Positions 22,850-35,080 of a stretch of DNA of 64,000 nt are shown here, piece after piece. Below the pieces are notes generated by a model. The model was given only the letters and a program-made list of their open reading frames with translations, was not told where the DNA came from and made no database searches. The stretch comes from Cricetomys ansorgei (lineage: Eukaryota > Chordata > Mammalia > Rodentia > Nesomyidae): assembly GCA_026225945.1 (NCBI GenBank), contig JAMJFZ010001815.1:15228501-15292500 (forward strand), written 5' to 3'. The first letter of the stretch is position 1; each line of letters starts with the position of its first letter. The position numbers and the translations under genes were made by a program.

Positions 22850-23350
22850 TATAATTGACCAACATACAATGGACTCCAAAGTTTTTTCATGTGCTTTTCT
22901 TTGTTTCAGTTCAATATTTCTTATTTTTCTTTTTAGAAGTGGTCTTATTTTGTTTTCTTGCTTTTGGAGGTGTTTCTTGTTATGCTTTATTTTTCTTTGT
23001 TTTTAAGTAAGAATCTGTAGTTGGGTGGGTAGGGAGGAGACAGAATCTGGAAGGACTCAGTTCAGGGAATAACGTGTTCAAACCAATGGTTCTCAACTTG
23101 TGGGTCGTGACTCATTTGGAGGACCGATGATCCTTTCACATGGGTCGCTTAGGACCATCTTCATTCATATCAGATATTTACATTAAAATTCATAACAGTA
23201 TGAAAATTACAGCTATGAATTATCAACAAAATAATTTTATGCTTAGGGTTTCCACAAAATGAAAGATTCACTGAATTCAGAAGGTTAAGAACCACTGGAT
23301 CAAAATATATTTAAATATAAAAATTGTTTTAAGTAATAACAAATAACATA
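22850..23350 (+). mobile_element. L1 3' UTR fragment split by a hAT element
   Basis: 'gaccaacatacaatggactc', a long T/G-rich stretch, then 'ggtgggtagggaggagacag' and, after the hAT element, 'gatcaaaatatatttaaat'. This is the order found near the 3' end of rodent L1. The piece after the insertion is the L1 terminus. Confidence 0.75.
23084..23297. mobile_element. Nonautonomous hAT-Charlie element, URR1-like
   Basis: 214 bp with hAT-Charlie terminal inverted repeats: left 'caatggttctcaac', right 'gttaagaaccactg'. Interior blocks 'tgtgggtcgtgact', 'cacatgggtcgcttagga' and 'aattacagctatgaa' fit the rodent URR1 family. Flanking 8-mers 'gttcaaac' (23076-23083) and 'gatcaaaa' (23298-23305) agree at 6 of 8 positions, the hAT duplication size. 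It carries no transposase; such elements moved only with a transposase supplied elsewhere. Confidence 0.9.
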
Positions 23351-24464
23351 TAAATAAGTATCTTCATTGAATGCTGAACATATCTCTGTGCATTTTTGAA
23401 TGAGTTTCATTTCTACAGATATTTGCTATAGATTATAATTTTTAAATTCTTAACACCTGAGCCTTGAGCTTAATATACTTATGTGTGCTTATCACGGTGT
23501 GTAACTAATATGTGTTAGTTTCACTTACAGAGAAAGGACTAGTTTAATTTTTCACATGGCAGGGGACAGAGCTAAGGGTGAATTAACTCAGATTAATTTT
23601 CAAACCTCTTTCTGAAATGACTCTCAAAATAGGATTAAAGTTCAATTACTGAAAGGGCAAAATAGTGATATCTGATTTAGCTCCTGCCAGCTTTCCATTC
23701 CAGGGACGATATTCTATTCTCCACAAATTCTGCCCATGGTGGGGATTATGCAAATAGAATACTCTACTCTGTATTCACCTACTCTTGGATTTATACTAGT
23801 AACTAAATGCTACGATTTCTGCTAGTCAGAATGAACCTTGGGTTTCCTGTCAAAAACCATACTGAAAGTCGCTGCACTCTGAAATTCAGTTATCTTCTCA
23901 ATGCAATATGAAATTTTCCATTACATCCCACACCTGGGCTGTACAGATTCTAGCATGCTTAGCAAATAAACCTTTCTTAATCATGAAGGTAAAGTTGTAC
24001 TTTGTGGCTAAACTTAGTGCTAAATGAAGACCACAAATTTTACTTTTGATAGCTGCATGTTTTACAACCAAATCATGTTTGAAAATCAATGTTAATAATT
24101 GGCAATATGTAGCATTAGCATTTATTTTTATATTTTCACTAACTACTCAAAACTTTATTTTGTAATAAATTGTATAAGCTTCAAAATTATGTTAAATTAC
24201 ATTTTAATGGATATATTAATCTTATACAGCAATTTCAAATTTGGAATTACAATGAAGAATGTAATTTCCTGATGCTTTCAATGAGATTTTAGTTCTTATA
24301 TTACTTTAAACAATATAAGATTTTAGTCTGACTGCAACTAACTATTGTGATTCATAATGCAGTTCAGAGTATTTGAGGTATCTAAAAATTCAAGAACTTA
24401 TTTTTGCAGGGTCTTATTCATTATGTGTGTTTTTGCTTGGGGGGTCACAGGAAGATGCTCAGTT
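23351..24464. other. Unassigned sequence, possibly containing an LTR remnant
   Basis: About 23650-24000 is slightly GC-richer, with an octamer 'atgcaaat' near 23748 and 'aataaacctttctta' near 23965, which is LTR-like spacing. No family recognised and no termini seen. Confidence 0.35.
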
Positions 24465-24684
24465 CCCTTTATTTATTTACTTGAGACAAAGTTTATTATC
24501 AAATCTGGAGTTATACTGTAAGCCAGAAAAGCCAGGCATCCTCCTGTCTCTGTCCTATCAAACACTATGATTATAGGCATTCACATGGCAACATTCGGCT
24601 TTCAGTATGTCCTGTGTTTAAAAGTCAGGTCCTCGTGCTTAACCAGTACACACTCTTACCAGTGCACAATCTTTCCACCTCTTC
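24465..24684 (-). mobile_element. B4 SINE
   Basis: Antisense B1-like part ('ttgagacaaagtttatta', 'catcctcctgtctctgtcct', 'atgattataggcattcacat') followed by the antisense ID-like part ('gtcaggtcctcgtgcttaac', 'acacactcttaccagtgc'). That order is the B4 fusion structure. Confidence 0.8.
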
Positions 24685-24796
24685 ATAAGTTTTTAATTGG
24701 AATTATTATTGTCAATTACTTTTGGTATCCTTGGTGAAAATTTATAGTTGATGCAGTTTATTGAACTCTCTGGCAAGGTAGCAATAACATACTGTG

Positions 24797-25112
24797 ATAT
24801 ATATGATATATATGTGATATATGATATATAAATTCTAAATTTCAAGAGAAAAATTAAAAGTAATGAATTTTACCTAATGGCATTTCAAAATATAATATAA
24901 TAAAACATTAAGTACAAGGCTTTTGAGGTTTTGACATGACTCATTGAAACATAATCTCTGATATACCCAGCTATTATCTAGCTTCGGGAGTTATATATAT
25001 ATATATACATACACATATATTTTAAATTATTTAAATATATATAATAATATATATAATATACAATATGCATATAATAGCACTGCATATTATATTATATATA
25101 TATATATATTTG
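24797..25112. repeat. AT-rich low-complexity cluster
   Basis: Includes 'gatatatatgatatatatgt' repeats at 24797-24832, (TA)n at 24991-25020 and 25088-25110, and TAATA-type runs between. It is rich in short self-complementary stretches. Confidence 0.85.
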
Positions 25113-25556
25113 TAGGAAACAATATTAAAATGAGAGAGCACTAATGAGATAACCAAATATATATAATATAGAATTTTATCTAATACTTTGAGTCTCAGAA
25201 AAAAGTAAAACTGCCTCAATATAGTCATTAAAACTTCAAATTAAAGCATTCTTCTGTTTTACTTAAAATCACACTAAATTAATTTTCATGAAATGTGAGA
25301 AAAAATATCCTTAAATATTAATTGTCCCTAAATGTTAAACCATCATTTTTTTTCTGGGTGTTTACTAAATTGCTTTTTTCAAAATAGTGTAAAAAAAAAA
25401 TAAAGACATTTACATATACAGAGACTAAATTCATTCCTAATAAAATAAAACTTGTATAAGATTTTAAAAATGGATGCAATGCACTGACAACGTTTTAATT
25501 CATTGAAGATTTAGCTGATGGTTAAGAAACTGATAGCATTAAAACTAGCTAAGTAC
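25113..25556. other. Unassigned AT-rich sequence
   Basis: Nothing recognised. Confidence 0.5.
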
Positions 25557-25806
25557 ATCACTTTGACTTTATCTGACTCATCTCAAAAGTCACTTCCTGT
25601 CAGACACTGATTCCTTCTGAGCTCTGCTACCTGTCTCCCAAGTGCTGGGATTAAAGCTGTGTACCACCACAGCCTTTTGAATACTGAGATTAAAGATGTG
25701 TGCCACCACTGCTTTCTGAATAACAGAAATTAAGGTGTATATCAGCATTCTTTCTACCCTAGAGCAGCCATGCTGTTGGATTAAAGGATTAAATATTCCT
25801 ATACTT
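25557..25806 (+). mobile_element. Recurring LTR family, copy 5 (3' part only)
   Basis: 'gtcacttcctgtcagacact', 'ccttctgagctctgctacct', three B1-head-like units (25648-25745) and the end 'gagcagccatgctgttgg', 'attaaatattcct'. This copy best shows the B1 link: 'cccaagtgctgggattaaag' is exactly antisense B1 head. The 104-codon minus-strand frame over it is a shadow. Confidence 0.82.
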
Positions 25807-27284
25807 AAGGCTAATATAATACTGCAGTGTAAGATATATGCTATTTTGCCTAATATTTTGAACTTAAAAAAGTAAACATGATGCAAACTATGAACTATGT
25901 ACACATGGTCCTCATAAAGTGGGCTTACTTATAAATATATCGTTAAAGTAAAGTAAATTAATTAATTAAATTAACTCATTAACATTTCATTCTAAAAGGC
26001 CAAAATATATGACATACATAATAGAATTTTAAGGAATTTTGAGATTGCTGTAAAGACTGATGACCAGAATTTGATCATCCAGAAAAAGAAATTACTTTTT
26101 CAAGTTGTTCTTTGACTTCCACAGGTGCATTATATCATGCATACAACCATATCATATACACATACTATATACATACACACTAATGAAAGTAAGTAATAAA
26201 ATAAATAATCATTATTTTCTTAAAAGGAACTTTAATTTTCTAAATGACTGAATAAACCTTTTGTGCTTATTTACATGAATAAGTATGCATTTTTATGTGA
26301 AAACTTCCCATGACATTCACTTTCAGTTTTGTTTCTGTAGTTAAGATAGAAATGGATATGTAGCTGTCAGTGGTCAATGATTTCTGAATAATTTCTGCAT
26401 ATGAAAATGATATTATTAATTTCCACTAAAATTAAAGCCATATATATTTCATCTGAATGGATTGACTTTGGACATTATTTTTCTCTCTAATGTTTTATAA
26501 TCAAGAACATAAGCATTTAGCCAGCATCTAAATTTAATTACCATATAGTGTTACATGATGATATTAAAGTTGAGACAAGTTAAATTTTATAGATGGCATC
26601 AGATTTTGGAATTTCAAGCCTGTACTATACTATGTCTGTTTGTATGACAGATTTTATTATTTCATGCGTCAACATGTACAGGTAACAAGATAGTATTAAT
26701 CAACAGAGTAGCATGTTTTGATATGTGTTGCTTTATGATCATACCTTAAAAAAAAAAAAAGGAGAAATGGTGGTTGTCTGATTTTTCAGAAGCTGGATAA
26801 AAGTCATCAATTCTACTTTTCTTCCTTTGATATATTAAAATATCCATATCTACCTTGCACGTACTTATATGGCTCTTTGCGTTACATATTGTAGACTAGT
26901 TTATTTATTCTTTGTGCATTAATCATCATGTAATATCCTCAGTAGATGAATATTACTATAAAATCATATGGCAGGTCAAGTAGCCAAAATATCCTATTAA
27001 ATAGTTGTATATTATTTGATAATGTGATTGTTCTTCTCTTGTAATTGTGCTCTTAATTCAATTCAAGAGCCATTTTACATTCATATTCCTTATGAACTAC
27101 AATTTCTGCTTTATTAGGAAATATTTTCTTCATTCACCTTTAAACAACACCTCAACACAGTAAAAATATAATAAATTTAATTATTCCCCCAAATATTATC
27201 TGAACACAAAACTAAATTAGGAGCAGCATATTCAATAGTCTACTACATATTTCTGCCTTTTTAAAAAAATTTTTATGTGCTACT
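25807..27284. other. Unassigned AT-rich sequence
   Basis: Nothing recognised apart from a 13-A run near 26748. Confidence 0.5.
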
Positions 27285-27655
27285 TTTTTTCCCTGAAAAT
27301 CTGTATGTTTAAGTCCTTATCCCCAGTATCCTAATGGAGCGGTTATATATTGTGGTAAATGTATATGTAGAAAGTAATTAAGACTCAATAATGAAATTAT
27401 GAAAGATCCTCATTTCATTTGATGAATATTCTTACACAGAGATGAAATTTTGACACAGCTGCCTGTCAAGTAACTATATAAAAACATAGGGAGATAATAA
27501 GGATTCATAAGCCATAGGAAGACTTCAGAAAAAGTCAGTCTTTCCACTACCTTGATGCTTGACTTTCAATTCCCCAAGCTGAAGAAATAACTTTCTGTTG
27601 TTAATGCAATTCAATTCATGGTAGGTTTTTTGGCAACTCTCTTAAACCAAAACAG
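27285..27655 (+). mobile_element. Ancient MaLR LTR (MST/MLT type)
   Basis: The consensus order is kept despite decay: 'gtttaagtccttatcccca', 'gtaattaagactcaataatg', 'ggaagacttcagaaaaag', 'accttgatgcttgacttt', 'ccaagctgaagaaataac' (the usual poly(A)-signal area) and 'tttctgttgttaatgc'. This LTR group is shared across placental mammals. Confidence 0.72.
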
Positions 27656-27751
27656 TGAACATTGTCAGTTTCTGTGCTAATAATATATGTGTGGACATTT
27701 CATCTGCAATTTTTAATTAATTAATTACAATATCACAGTATAGTATTTAAT

Positions 27752-27752
27752 A

Positions 27753-27783
<31 letters not shown>
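27752..27783. repeat. (TA)n microsatellite
   Basis: About 16 TA units with a single 'tatta' interruption, adjoining the tail of an antisense B3. Confidence 0.93.
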
Positions 27784-27949
27784 ATATTGTGTGTGCACAT
27801 ATGCTACACAGGAAGCATGTATAGATCAGTGGACATACCTCCGGACATTCATTTCCCTCTTTCTACTATATAGGTCCCAAAAACTGAACTCAAATATTTA
27901 GGCTTTGTGGCAAATAATTTTACCTGCTGAGTCATCTTACCCATCTCAC
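27784..27949 (-). mobile_element. B3 SINE
   Basis: 'gtgtgtgcacatatgctaca' tail, 'gtcccaaaaactgaactcaa' and 'acctgctgagtcatcttacc', the antisense B3 order ending in the tRNA-derived head. Confidence 0.78.
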
Positions 27950-30085
27950 AGTACAGCATTATGAACTTACAAATATATATAACATTTATGAATTTTTCTA
28001 GTGTTCACAATTAATGACATAAATTATCTGTAGTTATTTTTTAAATATATTATAAAAATGTTGCCACATAAACAAACAAATTCAATGAAACTCCTAAGAT
28101 TTAGTGATTGACATAAACTATGAATGAGAGCAAACTAATATTCTGATGCAAATAAAATATCTAATAATCAAGTATTCTTTAAACCTCTTCAGATAAGATA
28201 AAGATGTATGCTTTAGAAATTCTTATTTAAAATGTCCTATCACCTATGCAAATCAAGTGTTTTTTTTTCTTTTCATTTACCACCCTTAATTTTAATTATA
28301 TGAATTACCTCAGCATCACCAATGTCAGTAGAGTTAAATGAGACCATGATCTTAAGTATGGCAATATGTTCAGTGAATATTGCTAGGATTAACTTCTGAA
28401 ATGACCTTGGTACTTGACTGCTATAGAGTCTAAAATTACTCCTGAAATTGGCTTAGGTGAATTGTAGATCCTGAATGGCCTATTGAAGACTTCTATCTAG
28501 CCTTTCATAATCTCTCCAGTAAAGCAACCCTTTAGCTTTCACTTCGCCTTGTCTAGTATAATGTATGTTGTGTTTTAGATCACCTTTTCTCCGGCTTTTC
28601 CATTTAATTTCCATCACCCTTGCTTCCCATTAAGATTATCCACACATTGTCGGCTTGCCATCCTTTTCACCACTATCCATGTCGCTCTGATAACAACTAA
28701 GAGCACTTCTCTTGGTTTACAATTATCTTTCCCTTTTTAACTTGCTCAAGAAACTCCAAGGTTTTTCTCAAAACTACCGAGTTCATTAAGCTGCTCTCTT
28801 CAGGTTTATATTCTATGTTCACATTATTTCTGAGTACTATTTTTCTGAGTACTATATGCTTTCTTCAGTGACTAAATGTGTTTATATTATTTTGATAAAT
28901 CATTAAGCGTAGACATTGTGAAAAATATGAAAATAAGAATTTCAAGGGAAAATTATACATATACATATTTCTAAAAAGCAAGTAGTAGCATACCTAAGAG
29001 GACTTTCAGGTGTCCAAAACCTAAAGTTTAGCTCATAGTAGGAATTTACAAATATTTGTGAAAGCAACTTGTTTTGTATAACAATTTATGAATTCAATTT
29101 ATTTTCCTCTTTTAATGAAATTTGTAGGAGTCTCAAGAAACTACATAACTTGTATATGATGGGTAACAGTTATAATTGTAGATCTGCTATTTTATTGATG
29201 CAATCATGGTTATTTTTATTTGGTCTATACTGAGACATATAGGTCTTGGCAGTATTTTCTAGAAAATGGAGGTTGACAATAGCAGTTTTAAATGTAGTTC
29301 AAAATTTCACTGAGAATTTATCATGCTGGAGTATAATTCCTGACAGAACTGTTGTTTCACAGTCACATTCAATTGCAGTCTCAGTTGACAAAGTGATGGG
29401 CCACTTGCCATTACTGTGATGAAATAATGTGTCCTAACACTTAGTCACAGAAGATTGAAGTGTACTTCCTCTTCACATTGCAAGCAAAAGGAGCAGATCC
29501 TCAGCTGTGCTGATTTTTAAGACAGTCAATGAAAGATGCTTTAGAGACATTCATCAAATCTCTGAAAGATGAAAATATTGTTCAGAAGAAATTACAAGAA
29601 TGTTTCCTAATTTAATCTACTTAGTGCAAATCAAGGGAAAAACAGAATAACCTACAGCATCCATTTTATACAGTAGTATCTACACAATTCCATGCAATTT
29701 ATTTCTGTTAGTGTCTAATTAACAATATGTGATGAGGTTTTGTGTGTCATTCCTCCACCAATTGCCAATACATTGTGCTTTCATTTGTAAGTGATCATAC
29801 CTTTTGTGTTTGCCCAGTCTGGTGTGCACCCCAGGTACAAACTCACTGGTGTCACATTCATCCACATGTCTAGCCTAAACGTCATATTGTATTTGCAAGA
29901 AAAACCTCACCCTCTCCTGCTGTGCAGAATCTCCAGGCCTTGCCTTTCTAACACAGAGACTTTCTGCCAACCTAATACCAAAGACTGTGGCCTGCTTGAA
30001 CCATCATTAGAACCCCAAGTATAGATCAAGTGACATAGTTTGCATACCATCTCAAGCAGACCCAGACATCTGCACCATTGGCATG
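27950..30085. other. Unassigned sequence
   Basis: 2.1 kb without a recognised gene. 28370-28900 is less AT-rich and may be an old LINE or LTR, but no family fits. The 77- and 63-codon frames at 29791-30098 are opposed to each other and unrecognised. Confidence 0.5.
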
Positions 30086-30671
30086 CTTTCTTTGTCACCA
30101 GTAATCAAGGGTGCAATTAAGCAAGAAGGTACTGCAACTATAAACATATATGTGTCCTTCTTGATTTCAAAACAATGATTAACCCCAATTTGGTAAATTA
30201 GATGATTTTAACATCCCACTATCCCAAATACACGGCATCATATGGAAAATAAATTTTTCAAAAATAGACCACATATTGGTACACAAAACAAATCTTAATA
30301 AATGCAAACTAAATAAGTAAAACAAATAGTTCTGTATTTTCCAGACACAAGAAAGTGAATATTCAGATCAATAGCATTATAATCACTAGTAACTTGGTAA
30401 ACTCTTGAAGTTTAGACATCATGTTAAGGAATGATGAACAAGTCAAAGAAGAAGTAAAAGATGTTCAAGGAAATGAAAATTAAACAGACTACAACAAAAT
30501 GTTCTGGGAAAAATTAAAGCAGTCCTATAAGGACATTTTATAACTGTGAGTACCTACATTAAAAACCAGAAAGAGCTAATCAGTGACTTATTTATGGAAC
30601 CTAAGAATACAAAATAAAGAACAAACCAAACTCAGTTCCAGTTGGAAAGTAGAAGTAATAGAAATCGGAAC

Positions 30672-30838
30672 TGAACTGGATGATGGTGGCACAAGCCTTT
30701 AATCCCAGCACTGGAAGGCAGAGGCAGGCAGATCTCTGTGAGTACAAGGCCAGCCTGGTTTTACAGAGTGAGTTCTAGGGCAGCCAGAGCTACAACAGTG
30801 AATCCCTGTCTTGTACCCCTCCCCAAAAGGAAAAAAAA
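30672..30838 (+). mobile_element. B1 SINE inserted in L1 ORF2
   Basis: 'ctttaatcccagcactgg', 'ggcagaggcaggcagatctc', 'caaggccagcctggtttt', 'aatccctgtctt' and an A-rich tail. Flanked by a 14-bp duplication with one mismatch: 'atagaaatcggaac' (30658-30671) and 'atagaaatcagaac' (30839-30852). The least-decayed SINE in the window. Confidence 0.95.
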
Positions 30839-32024
30839 ATAGAAATCAGAACAGAAGTAATAGAATAAAAAAAAAAAAAGCAACTCCAAGTGTTGAGGAA
30901 CCTAAGAAGATGGTTCTTTGAATGGTGAACGAGACTGATAGACCCCTGACATAATTAAATCAGAGAAAGAACAAGATGACCTTAGAGAATAAGAGATGAA
31001 TTGAGATATAGCAACACACACTAACAAAATCCAGAATTTATTTTAAAAAAAATTTAAAAATAGATGCAGAATAGATCTTTGATAAAAAGTTTTCATGATA
31101 AAACTTCTAGAGAAAGGAAGACTGGAGGGAATATAAATCAACAAAATTAAGACTATATACATGACAAACACACAGCCAACAATATCTTAAATGGAGAAAA
31201 CCAAGAGGCACTCAAACTGTAATTAAGAACTACACTCGTGTGTCCACTATACCAATGCCATTTCAATATAGTTGTAGAGCACTAGTCAGAAGAATAAGAC
31301 AAGAGAAAGGTACTAAAGAAATATAAAAAGAAATCAGACTGTTCATATTAGCAGATAACATACTATTGTGCATTTAAAAAAAAACAGAAAATCAATCAAA
31401 AAAGTCTTGAAATGACAAAAAGTAGCAAAATAGCAGAATACAAAATTCTACTTACAAAATTAGTAGATTCTATATGTACTAATAATAATCATGTTGAGAA
31501 AAAGATTATAGGCACACCTCCATTTTCAGTCCTCAAAAATAAAAAAAATAAAGTTCTAAGATTAAACCTTATGTAAAGACTTCCACAATGAAAACTTTAA
31601 ATTTCTGATGAAACATATTTGAGGAAGACACTGAAATATGAAAAGACCTCCCCATGTTCATAGATTTCTAGAGTGAATATTGTGAAAATGACCATCTTAC
31701 TAAAAAACTTTACATACACAGTGGAATCCTAATTGAAATCCTAATTAGATTTTCCACATAAAAGAAAATAATTCTAAAATTCGTATGGAGACACTAACAA
31801 AGAGTTCCCAGATAGTTAAAGCAATATTGAACATAAAGAACTATGCTTTAGAAATTCTATACCAGATTTCAATCTATACTATAGAGCTTTAGGAGAAAAA
31901 AAAAACCCAAAAAAACAAAAAAACTGGCATTTGCACAAAAATATGTGTGAATAAATTTCAAAAAACAGAAAACCTGAATATGAGTGCATATAATTACAGA
32001 TGTTTGAAAATTGAAAACTATGCC

Positions 32025-32043
32025 AAAAAAAAAAAAAAAAAAA
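32025..32043. repeat. Poly(A) run
   Basis: Nineteen A residues within L1 ORF2; no SINE attached. Confidence 0.95.
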
Positions 32044-32674
32044 GAAAACACAATGATAAATGACACATCTCCAGAAAGTAATGATTGGATGCATGGATGT
32101 AGAAGAATATAATCAGAACTGTATCCACCACCCTCCTCAAAGCCAACTCCAAAATGTGTCAGGTACCTCTATTTGAAACCTAATATACTGAAACCACTAA
32201 AAGAAAACACTGGAAGTGCCATACATGACATAGATATATGAAATAATTTTCTGAATAGGACTCCATTTATTCAGGAATTAAGGCCACATTCTAATAAATA
32301 TCACTACACAAAGCTAAAAGCTCTGTTAACAAAGGAAAAATGGAAGCTTTTATAGTGTGAGGAATATTTTCTATCTGTACATAAAATCGATTATTAATAT
32401 CAAGAATATATAATAACTTTTAAAAAAAGGAATCCAGAAAACAAGCCACCAAATTTAAAATGGGTTATGAGTCTGAACAGAGAATTCTCAAACCAAAAAT
32501 AAAAAAAAAATGCCACAAAATATCTCAAAATGTATGCAATACCCTTAACAACAAAAGAAATCAAGTTAAGTCTTCTCTGATATTCCATCAAACCTCAGTC
32601 AGAATGGTTAAGTTCAAGAAAACAAGGACAACAAAAGCTAGTGAATACATCCATCAGCATGAATGGAAAATTAA

Positions 32675-32677
<3 letters not shown>

Positions 32678-32729
<52 letters not shown>
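32678..32729. repeat. (TA)n microsatellite
   Basis: About 26 uninterrupted TA units. It replaces part of the L1 ORF2 3' region: the flanks skip consensus sequence. Confidence 0.97.
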
Positions 32730-32732
<3 letters not shown>

Positions 32733-34214
32733 CACATAGAAAACTAAAAATTTGAAATTTCAAATTAATAAGTGGAACTGGAAAATATTATACTGAGTGA
32801 GGTAGCCCAGACCCAGAAACCATATATATGTTCTCTCTTATTTATTTATCCTCTCCCTAATTCATTGGATTTGAGAATATAACCAAAGAATTCAGGAAAG
32901 TAGGAAGGTACGATGTTGTGTGGTGGTAGAATAAGTGCCTGTTGAAAAGGTGATACTAAGAGACAGATGCTACTACACGCACAATAATAATAAAGGGAAG
33001 CTTTACCTGGGAGGGAAAAGGGCAATACAGATGGAGTCAGAAAGTGATATAAAGAGCATTTAAAATGTTTGAATATTCCAGGGCAATATTTTTAAGCTTA
33101 CTGAGTATGTATGTATACCTGTATAATAATAGAATTTAAAAAAAAAAAGCATGAGGTGTTGAAGCACCCACTAAGGATTATGTACTATCTAAAAAAACTC
33201 ATTTTTCCAGGCAGAGGAAATGTCTATTCAAGTGGTTTGTCAGAAGAATACAAGAGTCCCAAAACACAATACTGGCTACTGCCATTGTCTCTGATTGGCT
33301 TCCATACTTGAAAGCAAAAGCCTAATACTGAGGACACCATATATTTTGGATGCAGAAATTGTAGAAGTTGAACATGAGGAGACCTGGAAGCCTCCTCCAT
33401 CTGTAATGTTCTCTTATAGTACCAGAAGGTAATATGCAAGTTGCCAAGGGAGAGGAGGACTACTGAACTGTAAGAGCTAACAAACATACAAGTATGGAAC
33501 TGGTAAGATGTTTCCAATAATGAAAGAGTTGCACTGTTATTTTGTGTGTAACCAATAGCTCTTTAATTGTACTTAAGGCCTACACAGTAGAAATGATTTC
33601 TAAACTTAGTCAGTTTCCCATAGCCAGTTTCCCATATGACCTCTCATACCTGAAAAAGGAACCTGACATTGCCATTTTTCTAAACCAATCTAATTTTTAC
33701 TGTATTCTAATACTTATATTCATACCTATAGATAAGTGTAGTTCTCGCTGACCATCAAAAAAGCATCTTTTTGCAACTGGTAAAGGTTCAGAAAACAAGA
33801 GATGATGGCATCCCAACTGCAACTGATACATTGCAATTCAATTTGCACACCTAAGGCTCAGTGAAAAATGCTGAGGAGACTGAATATTTTAAGAACCAGA
33901 ACCCCAGGACACCTGTTGCTAGGTAGTGTTCCCTAAGCCTGACAGAAAATGAACATATGATATATCTACAATATGGTTTCCTGAAAAATAACTGTATAGT
34001 GTCAGCATTATATTGACTTGCCAGAATGGATGAGGGACATAAATTTCGCAAGGTTCCAACCTGAGAAGAAGGGAAACAAGTTATGAATAGCTATGGAGGA
34101 ATGACAAGTTATATTTTTCCAAAGATGGCCTCCTTCATAGTATATCCAATCCCAAATAATCAGCCTGAGACATATTCATATGGGTATGCTAAATGGACAC
34201 AATAAGGTACAATT

Positions 34215-34215
<1 letters not shown>

Positions 34216-34245
<30 letters not shown>
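34216..34245. repeat. (CA)n microsatellite
   Basis: About 15 CA units inside the L1 3' UTR. Confidence 0.97.
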
Positions 34246-34249
<4 letters not shown>

Positions 34250-34254
34250 AAAGT

Positions 34255-34370
34255 TTGTTAATTATTAATTTTTAGACATATTAATTATATATAATTAATA
34301 TATAATTATATATAATAAATAATTATATAATATAAATATATGTATAATTTATATATATATATATTAATTC
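34255..34370. repeat. AT-only low-complexity tract
   Basis: More than 110 bases that are almost pure A and T with TAATTA/TATATA words, inside the L1 3' UTR. Confidence 0.9.
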
Positions 34371-34480
34371 ACTTAAGGGAACATAAATTTGGGGACACAT
34401 AAAAATTTGGGGAAAAGAAATGATATAGATATAATATCATATACAATGTACTGAATTTTTAAAATTAAAAATGACAGATT

Positions 34481-34849
34481 TTTGTTTAGTATATTCATAC
34501 ACAACAAAACAATAGTTCTTCTCACTCTGTTGCTGCACTGTACTCTTTTGAATTTTTCACAGTTTGAAATAAGCTGCTAGAATCTTTCTTAAAGTGACAG
34601 TCCTATTTTTCCTCCTCACATAGTGATTTTGATTATTTACTCCATATCCTTGAAACTGGCTTAAACTTTTGAAACTTCAAAGCTTCCCTATGCAAATGGT
34701 GATACTTCACTTGTACTTGTGTTCTCAAATCCTATAGACAAATTATGTAAACAGATTTTATTTGGTGATTTCCCATCTGTACACATTACACAGTGGAGTG
34801 TCTATGTGGATATTATGTATTTTTAATGGAATTATGGTTTTCATTATTG
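34481..34849. other. Unassigned AT-rich sequence
   Basis: Nothing recognised. Confidence 0.5.
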
Positions 34850-35080
34850 AATTTTAATTCTTTTTATAGTTGGGTATAAATCTTGGCAAAGGAAAATCAC
34901 TATGTTAATGATACTGAGGCTTTCAATCTACAGACACAATATATCTTCTTATTTATGTTATTTATTTTAAGTTTGTATCTTTCCTCATACAGTTTTACAT
35001 ATGATTTCAATAATCTGTATCTAATTATGCTACACATATTATTACTTTTATAAATAGAATTATTTTATCATTGCAGCATT
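34850..35080 (-). mobile_element. Old L1 ORF2 fragment, antisense
   Basis: 'aggctttcaatctacagaca', 'caatatatcttcttattt', 'catacagttttacat' and 'aattattttatcattgc' follow the order of antisense ORF2 in old mammalian L1. Strongly decayed. Confidence 0.6.

Larger units (their letters stand above)
30090..34480 (+). mobile_element. Long degenerate L1, 5'-truncated
   Basis: Starts within the ORF2 endonuclease region ('gtgcaattaagcaagaagg', 'gatgattttaacatcccac', 'gaccacatattggtacaca'), runs through reverse transcriptase ('attcagatcaatagc', 'gatggttctttgaatggtg', 'ccagatttcaatctatacta') to the ORF2 end near 32830 ('ctgagtgaggtagcccagac'). A long 3' UTR follows, ending with 'ggaaaagaaatgatatag' and 'tgtactgaatttttaaaatt'. 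Many stops and frameshifts. Contains a B1 and four simple repeats. The 97- and 83-codon frames in the 3' UTR are chance. Confidence 0.85.

Noticed and set aside
25590..25904. 104-codon minus-strand frame with repeated 'NLSIQKAVV'-like words
   Set aside because: The internal repeats come from the B1-head-like units of the LTR fragment at 25557-25806, not from a protein repeat.
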